The position numbers and the translations under genes are program-made. The notes beneath the pieces are model-generated. The model was not told where the DNA came from and searched no databases. It saw nothing but the letters and a program-made list of their open reading frames with translations. This document shows positions 57,136 to 64,000 of a DNA stretch of 64,000 nt, in pieces (the stretch's first letter is position 1; each line of letters starts with the position of its first letter). This DNA is from Dermatemys mawii (taxonomy: Eukaryota; Chordata; Testudines; Dermatemydidae): NCBI GenBank assembly GCA_007922305.1, contig ML677334.1, positions 20,248,126-20,312,125 on the forward strand, written 5' to 3'.

Positions 57136-60100
57136 CTGTAAGACTTGACAATTATAGTTTAAATATCTTCTTCTGATCTTTTATAATTATGCACTGATTC
57201 CCTGTCCCATCCACACATTGCTCTTCTGCATATCATGGTCTGTGTACCGGTGTTGGCAATAAAAAGATCACCTGAAATATGCAAAAAGGCACTTTCATCT
57301 AGGTGTGGTTTGATGCCTGCATACTTCAGGATAGATATTTGGCAGGATTCCCCCCTTCTTGAACCAGACAAGTCATAACACCAACTTTGAACAGTTTATA
57401 AAAATATTAAGCAAGAAAGATGCAGCTTGTGCGAATCTACAAAATCTGGATGGCTTCACAGTATGGCACAGACCTCAAAGACGTATACACATCTTCTTTT
57501 GTTGATTGGAAAAGACGTTCCAGAGCTTCATGTGTTAAAAGGTGGAAACTTTGTTTCAATATCTAAAATATGGAACTACTGCCACTTCAGAAAAATCAGT
57601 AAACACATTTCTTCCTTTAAGGGTGGCAGTAAAGCCAGGCATGGCAAGTAGAAACATAAATGGAGATAATGATTTTCTGTACATTTTCACAATCTTTTTT
57701 TAAAAAAGACAGATTCTAAGATAATATAAGATATATGACATAAATAAATAACATATTCTGATGCTGAAAGACTAACTGTACCTTATACAATGGAACAATT
57801 ATTCATGAAAAAGCTCAACCTTGAGATGGTATTACTTACATGATGTTCACAAGGACAATGACTTTTAGGGTTATCTACAGCATAAGTTAAAGCTGTCCAG
57901 AGATAATTTTGTGGCTGAATCCTGTTCACCTTCCTCACACAAGAAGTTCATTGTAGTCAAACGGACTACTCACGTGAGCAACCAGATTTGGTCCTTCTTT
58001 ATAAGTGAAACCTCTAGTGCCATATTTGTGAATCACTGTGGTGGTCTTGTTTACATTTTTCTCCATTTATGTATCCAAAAATCTAGGTGTCCTACCATGA
58101 TACCATATCAGTTAAATTGAGAGAGCCATGTCCCATCATTTTTCTCATTTATCAAGATGAAAATCAGTTACACAATGATTATAGGAATCCATCAGCAAGA
58201 CCATTAGCAAGCAGCAAAGTTATTCCAGTCTCTAGTTGCCATAAGTGACACACAGTAACCTCTTTAGATGTGGAATTATTAGATGAGTGCATATATTTTT
58301 ACATATAAGATGAGACATTCAGGAATGCTCAGCATTATCCTAATTGTCTCCTTCCCTTGAAGGTACTGGGAGCATTATAATTAACTTCAATAGGAGCAGA
58401 ATTATGGAAACATGGGTTGCTTTTGAAATTCCGGTTAATACAATATATCTTCTGATTTACAGGTACCACAACAACAGTTAACTTTAAGACTCAAGAACAT
58501 TGTATGGATTTGAAATATACACTGTGGGATTTCCGTTAATGTTAAAAATATTATTTTGTTATCTAGCATGGTGCAGAATTCTGTTTCTGCATGTTTCATG
58601 ACTAAAGAGAAATTGTGCAATCATTTTCTTCCAACTAGCTCTCTCACGTTTCAGTGAAAATTAAATTGGTGTCCTATTTTGATGCCATGTGTGAGAGAGT
58701 AGAATAGAATGGAATTTGTTGATGAAGAATGTGGGAAAGATTGCAGTATATGTGATGTGCATGATACTCAATGAAAGCTACGCACTGTAGCACTAGAAGC
58801 AGTATAGCATAGCCTAACTGACATGCTGCAAATGAAAAACAAATATGTGCTATGCTTTTTACTTTACTCTTGTGCTAGCTACATACCACTAAATATTATA
58901 ATCCCATCACTTTTCTTCATGACAGTAATAATGATCTGGTGGAACATCCAGGTGAGAAGTTACCTGATCTTTGGACAATTTGTGGTATCTGATATTTTTA
59001 CAAAATATCCTGGATAATCCATTGGTAAATTATTTTTGGATTAATTCTTGTGGCAGATTTTTGTTATTCCTAACTCTATGAAGAGATAAGCCGTATACTT
59101 TCAGGTAAGGTGTTTGGGGATCTTTTCTCTGTCTCAAAGCCAAAACCAGGTATCCCCAGTGAATAAAACATGATTAAATGTAGCCATGAATAAATATAAT
59201 TTCTGGATGTTTCAGAAGCTCAGATTTTCAAAACTCTGCCATGGTTCCATTTATGCACTGGGAAAACATCTTTCTTTATACAAGGAAGAATCTGGTGAAT
59301 CTCATGCAGAACTGAACACACTGGGGGTAAAATTCACCAATGTACACAGGAGCAGCACAAGGCCTGCTGACTACTTAAATCTTACTGAAGCTCTCAGAAT
59401 TGATAAGAAGGCCTGGGGCTGATCCTCTACATACTGGGTGACTTTCACTCCCAGACAGTGGCATTTTCTCTTCCTCAGTTCTAATAAAAGGGTACAAATC
59501 TACTGTCAGCACCAAATATACTTTGACTTTCCTACACCCAATGCAATGTGTGAAATTAAATCCTAATTGAAACTAATTATCAGTTTGACAGGTATTTACA
59601 TACCAACTGTGATTTGTCCGTTGTGCAACATCAAAAAACAATACAGTCCATTGTCACTCTTCTCCCGCTCCCCCCATAAGACCAATTGATTGTTCTAAGG
59701 TAAAATATGAAGGGCATTTTAAGAATGTTTGTGTTGGCTTACTCTCTGCCCAATTATATCTGGCTAACAATAGAATTTACATTTGTTTTGTTATGGCAGT
59801 TCCATAATAAGGTGAAATTCCTTTGAATCTGCTGTGCTTTACCGTGAGGGGATCTCAGGCTCTCATCTGACTACTTTAAAACACTCCTTTTACATTGTCA
59901 GAATATGGGACGTAATTCACCACTGCATAACTCCAATTTTATACTCAGGTAATTCTGTTGATTCAATTACTCTGACATAAACCTGGAACAATGCTGTGGT
60001 GCATCAAGCCCATGGGTTCAAATACAGAAGTTGTCCTGTTGGCTTCAAAGAGGTCAGGCAATATGTAAAGATTACCCATGTGAATAAGGAATTGCAGGAT

Positions 60101-61802
60101 TAAGTCCTATGTTCTTTGCTGAACTGTAGCCACTTTCAAACTAAGATACCCCACCCCCCAAAACAGTATTCTACAGGTATGAAGTGTACACATACACAAG
60201 ATCGTAGTAACTAGAGATGGGAAATATTCCCTATAAATCCCTCTCTCACCTTTTAAATACACAATATAGTTCTTAGATCAAGGACAAGATCAGACAGTAC
60301 TCTGATACTGTTCTTGGTCTTAGCCAGTGTGCAGTCTATACTGCACCTACATGTATATATGGCTTATATGGTGTGTGTTACAAAATATAGGGGGCCATGG
60401 AGGGTAGGGATGAAGAAAACAACTAAGTTTGAATACCAAGTTAGGGTCAGATTCTGAAATAAGAGTGGGAGGATGGCTGCAAAGATGTTTACCTGGCACT
60501 CCCCATGCCTGGCCCATCTAAGGACCAGGCAGATTTGCAGGTTGCCCTGAAGTAGGCACAGAGACTACTCCATCCCTACTCCTCAGGAGCTCACAGAGCC
60601 TCAAAAGGGACTTATGTCATGTCCTCACCTATGTCCTCCACCATAGTTCATGAGGGGCTGCAAGAGGATCCCTGTGAAGGAGATTAGCAATTGACAAGCC
60701 ACCCTGCATGTCAGGAAACTTTGGGAGCTATTCTGTCTGCCAGTGATCCTTCTGTGACTCAATGCCGCCTTTTACTCCAGACAAGATCTAGTCCCTTAGC
60801 AAGTTAGAGAAGACCTGCAGTACTGACAGCCCTGATTTAATTTCATTTAAACCAACCAGTATGTTAGAAGAGATCTAGCTCTTCTGCCACCTGTAAATGA
60901 CCACATAAATTAACGGACCTCAATTATTAACAAAGTTTATTGCCTGCATATTTAATTATTGTCCTTTTCTGTATATGTAAGAACAAAATATAAAAACTGT
61001 TTCATCCACTCCCATTGTCTGTAACAATCAATATGCTACTTGTAAGATGGGTGTGTTGGATTGTTTGCATAAGTTTTGACCTAGGTCCAAAATTAAACTT
61101 CAGAAAAGATAATTTTTGCTTTTTTTGAGATGTAACCCTACCTTTGTGTACCTGGTCAAAAGTATTTGATAACCACTGTCTGCATTTGGCATAAGGATGC
61201 CAACTCAAACAGGAACTTCATATTTTTCACTCTTTTTTTGGTAAATTCATGTTTTAACATGAAAGTTCTTTTACGTAACCACCACTCATGAATGGGTGCA
61301 CTAATAACAACAATTATTATTATTTTTTCTATTATACATTTGTTGTGCATTATGAGATGACAGACTCTGTAGTAGTGCTAATTAACACTTAGGCAGACGG
61401 CAAAGCAGAGCATCTTCTAACAAATTACCACACAGTCTGCCATGTCTTACTTTCAGTGAATGTCGTGGACCTGATTCTCATCCTCTTTACTGTCGAAGTC
61501 AGTGGCATGACACCACATAAAGCCTTTTTAGAATTAGAACCAAAATATTATTTTCTTTTGTTTTTTTATTTTAAAAATTAAATTTCTAAGTAATATACAT
61601 ATGCTTCAGTAAGTGCTACTTAGAGATTTTGTATTGTCTTTTTAAATTGTAAAATGAAAATTATAAAGGAATTTTAAACCTGATTTTTTACACTCTCCTC
61701 CTCCTTGTCTGCTTATGCCCCCTCCCTAGGCAAAATCATAGTTCCCTACTTTCCTGCTGCAACCCCATATGTTAGTTTTATTATGTATAGTTATATTAAA
61801 TT
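57136..61802. other. intronic DNA, mostly unrecognised
   Basis: About 4.7 kb without genes. Short members of the dispersed palindromic family occur near 58380 (AACTTCAATAGGAGCAGAAT), 59330-59400, 59910-60110 (GTAATTCACCACTGCATAAC) and 61465-61520 (CTGTCGAAGTCAGTGGCATG). Nothing else was assignable. Confidence 0.5.
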
Positions 61803-62930
61803 AGAATCATAGAAACATAGGGCTGGAAGGGACCTTGAGAAGTCATCAAGTTCAGCCCTCTGGACTGCGGCAAGACCACATAAACCTAGACCATCCCTGA
61901 AGGTGTTTGTTCAGTCTGTTTTTAAAAACTTCCACTAATGGGGATTCCACAGCTTCCTTTGGAAGCCTATTTCAGAGCTTAGCTACCCTTACAATTAGAA
62001 AGTTTTTCCTAATGTCTAACCTAAATACCCTTCCTGCAGATTAAGTCAATGACTTCTTGTCCTACCCTCAGTGGACATGGAGAACAAGTGATCATGGTCC
62101 TCTTTATAACAGTCTTTATTATATTTGAAGACTGTCATCAGGTCCCCTTCTCCTTCTCTCCCACCCCCATCCCCCGCCCCGTATGCTTTTTCTCAGGACT
62201 AAACATGTCCAGGTTTTTTTTAACTTTTCCTCACGGATCGCGTTTTCTAAACCTTTTGTTATTTTTGTTGCTCTCCTTTGGACTCTCTCTGCGGTTTGTC
62301 CTCATCTTTTCTGAAGTGTGGTACCCAGAACTGAACACAGTACTCCAACTGAGGCCTCAGCAGTGCTCAGTAGAATGAGACAATTACCTTCCATGTCTTA
62401 CATCTGACATTCCTGTTAATACACCCCAGAATGATACTTGCCGTTTCCTCGGATACATCACATTGTTGACTCATATTTCAGTTTGTGATCCACTATATCC
62501 CCTACATCCTTTTCAGCAGTACCACTACCTAACCAGTTATCTCCATTTTGTAGTTGTACATTTGATTTTCCCTTCCTAACTGAAGCACTTTGCACTTGTC
62601 TTTATTGAATTTCATCTTGTTGAATTCAGACCAATTCTCCAATTTGTCAAGATCATTTTGAATTCTTATCCTGTCATCCAAAGTGCTTGCAACTCCTCCC
62701 CACGTGGTGTCATCTATTCTCCATTCCATTATCCATAGCCCAGTACTATCAAATGAAAATATTTGATAGTACTGAAAGCAAGACTGACCCCTGCAGGACC
62801 CCAATAGATAAACATTTTGACAGTGACCAGTTGTGCACCTACCTTCTAGTAATTACATCTAGAGCACTTGGCCACGTGGAACTGTGTTGAAAGCCTAACT
62901 AAAATCAAGATATAGTAAGCTGCCTGCTAC
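61803..62930 (-). mobile_element. CR1-clade LINE, second subfamily, ~1.1 kb
   Basis: The plus strand starts AGAATCATAGAAACATAGGG then GCTGGAAGGGACCTTGAGA, the classic antisense 3' end of bird/turtle CR1, a different 3' end from the copies at 27.4, 41.2 and 56.8 kb. It runs through AAGTTTTTCCTAATGTCTAA, ACATGTCCAGGTTTTTTTTA and GAACACAGTACTCCAACTGA up into the reverse-transcriptase coding part. It is 5'-truncated. Confidence 0.92.
62529..62930 (-). pseudogene. CR1 ORF2 reverse transcriptase fragment, frameshifted
   Basis: The minus strand shows RT motifs in order across different frames: AFNTVP near 62885 (compare AFDTVPH), GVLQGSVL near 62790 (compare GVPQGSVLGP), RIDDTTWGG near 62710 (compare FADDTKLGG) and LDKLENWSEFNKMKFNKDKC near 62600. 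The stretch between GSVL and IDD is shorter than usual, so a deletion likely removed the IFINDL block. It is inactive. Confidence 0.88.
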
Positions 62931-62987
62931 TAAATTCTTGCACCTGAATTTCTTTAATGCAAACTGAGAATAAATAGAAATTATGTC

Positions 62988-63045
62988 AGAATATATATAT
63001 CAGAATATACATTGTCATATATTTACTGTATATATGTCACCAATA
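62988..63045. repeat. AT-rich tandem phrase (CAGAATATATAT)n
   Basis: TCAGAATATATATA is followed by TCAGAATATACATT and then CATATATTTACTGTATATAT. A short imperfect AT microsatellite next to the 5' boundary of the CR1 copy. Confidence 0.7.
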
Positions 63046-64000
63046 TAGATAAAAGCACACTCTTGTATTACTTTATGGTCTGGTGATAGTATCATTCCAT
63101 TTGCTTTGTACCTGGTACAGATAACTTCCATGGTGAAAATCTCACTTCTGCATGAGTAGTAGCTGTGTATGAAAATTTGCTGTGCTACCACTACACCTAG
63201 TTCTGTGAGGTGGTCAGTTCCCTCAATCCCCATTGACTTCAGTAGTGATTGAGAATAGTCAATACCTTATAGCAAGTGCTCCACTCCTTTCAGAAGAAGG
63301 CCCTACTGTTACAAAAATGTCTCCTCCATCACTAAATTCTGCTGTTTTCAATAAGCTAATGCCAGATTCTTCACTTTTCAGCCACTGGCTGCCAGCAAGA
63401 GAGTATGAAGAAACATGGTCCCAGTGGGAGCTCTTGGAAGAATTGGACCATGTTCTTTGATGCTCTTATGATTCCTTGGTGCCAACTAGACTGGTACAAA
63501 GGAGCCATCGGATAGGCATAAGGCCCCCAGAGAGTATTGTCCAGGTCAGAGGAGGGAAGGATCAGATTCGGAGCAGAAGAGGTCATGGCTGTGGCATTCT
63601 TAGGCCTGGGCAATTCTGCATCCTACTGCAACAGGAGCACTACTTAGGACAGCCTTTGGATGTTCACTGAAGACTGAATGAGACCGTAGCACCCCTTGTC
63701 CCAGAAACTGCATCAGCACAGGGATGAATCTAGCCTCTTGTGCCTCAATCAGGCACAATGCCTCCCACAGGCCAAGGGTTCACCTGCACAATATAACTCT
63801 TAACACTGAATTTGTTTATATAGGAGAAAAGTAGTGTGATATACTAATATTGTACAATTCATTTTGCGGGGAAGAGGGGATGACACATGCCTTATTTTTT
63901 ACCCCGAGCCTGTCTTCTCTGTACATTTATAAAATAAGCTAAGCCTGCCACCAAGCTGAAAAGGCTGACACTTCTAGAGGTTATAGGTTGCTTAGAAGGC
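63046..64000. other. intronic DNA to the window edge
   Basis: A CCCCATTGACTTCAGTAGTG phrase at 63226-63245 belongs to the dispersed palindromic family. Otherwise nothing is recognised; there is no GMDS exon here. Confidence 0.5.

Larger units (their letters stand above)
21309..64000 (+). other. GMDS: GMDS intron (5' part), donor at 21309, at least 42.7 kb
   Basis: It begins GTAAGA. No sequence resembling the expected next block of GMDS (the region after YYRPTEV, with a KAKQKLNWKP-like stretch) was recognised before the window ends. Very long introns are known for this gene in mammals, so this is not surprising. The intron holds LINE, SINE, Penelope, hAT and palindromic repeats listed separately. 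Confidence 0.85.

Noticed and set aside
21309..64000. Next GMDS exon (C-terminal ~43 residues)
   Set aside because: I looked for a block like KAKQKLNWKP preceded by AG and found none, so it is presumed outside the window.
1..64000. Endogenous retrovirus or other integrated virus
   Set aside because: No paired LTRs, primer-binding site or retroviral gene remnants were recognised; reverse-transcriptase fragments here are of LINE type, and the Penelope copies retain only terminal repeats and an endonuclease remnant.

Overview
The window looks like nuclear DNA from an amniote vertebrate, most probably a turtle. It is AT-rich, has no operon-like coding, and is full of families typical of sauropsids: CR1 LINEs with the turtle-type 3' end, a tRNA-derived SINE ending in a GGGGCCTCTAGG-type tail, Penelope-like elements with a GIY-YIG domain, non-autonomous hAT elements with 8-bp target duplications, and a Tigger/pogo fossil. 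The turtle assignment comes from repeat-family recognition and was not checked by a database search.

The only host coding sequence I can support is two exons on the + strand, 9619-9737 and 21212-21308. They encode adjoining parts of GDP-mannose 4,6-dehydratase (GMDS), the enzyme that starts de novo GDP-L-fucose synthesis. The exons join in frame across a split valine codon and have standard AG/GT borders. Together they give 72 codons, about residues 258-329 of a roughly 372-residue protein. The rest of the window is intron: at least 9.6 kb upstream, 11,474 bp between the exons, and at least 42.7 kb downstream. The exon for the last ~43 residues was not found and is presumably beyond the right edge.

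Layout. 1-9.6 kb: intron with an old CR1 end, SINEs, a compound microsatellite between 18-bp direct repeats, and a 52-bp-arm inverted repeat. 9.6-21.2 kb: first exon, then an intron with a Tigger fossil carrying a GC-rich insert, a hAT element with an internal 7-unit minisatellite, two opposed copies of a TGCCAACT-ended element, and a nested pair of GTCTACAC-type elements. 21.2-64 kb: second exon, then a long intron with an older LINE reverse-transcriptase fragment (25.4-25.7 kb), two copies of one Penelope family (27.9 and 39.9 kb), an antisense LINE C-terminal fossil (35.5 kb), CR1 copies (27.4, 41.2, 55.7, 61.8 kb), three more hAT elements (32.8, 47.5, 53.6 kb), a second Penelope family split by another element (51.2-52.5 kb), and several palindromic short repeats.

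No new gene system is visible. The most interesting signals are hammerhead-like ribozyme cores in the Penelope repeats, a recurrent hAT design (GC-rich core between short inverted ends), and a GTCTACAC element family whose two best copies both have apparent 5-bp target duplications. Nearly all longer open frames in the window lie in GC-rich transposon DNA and are not genes.
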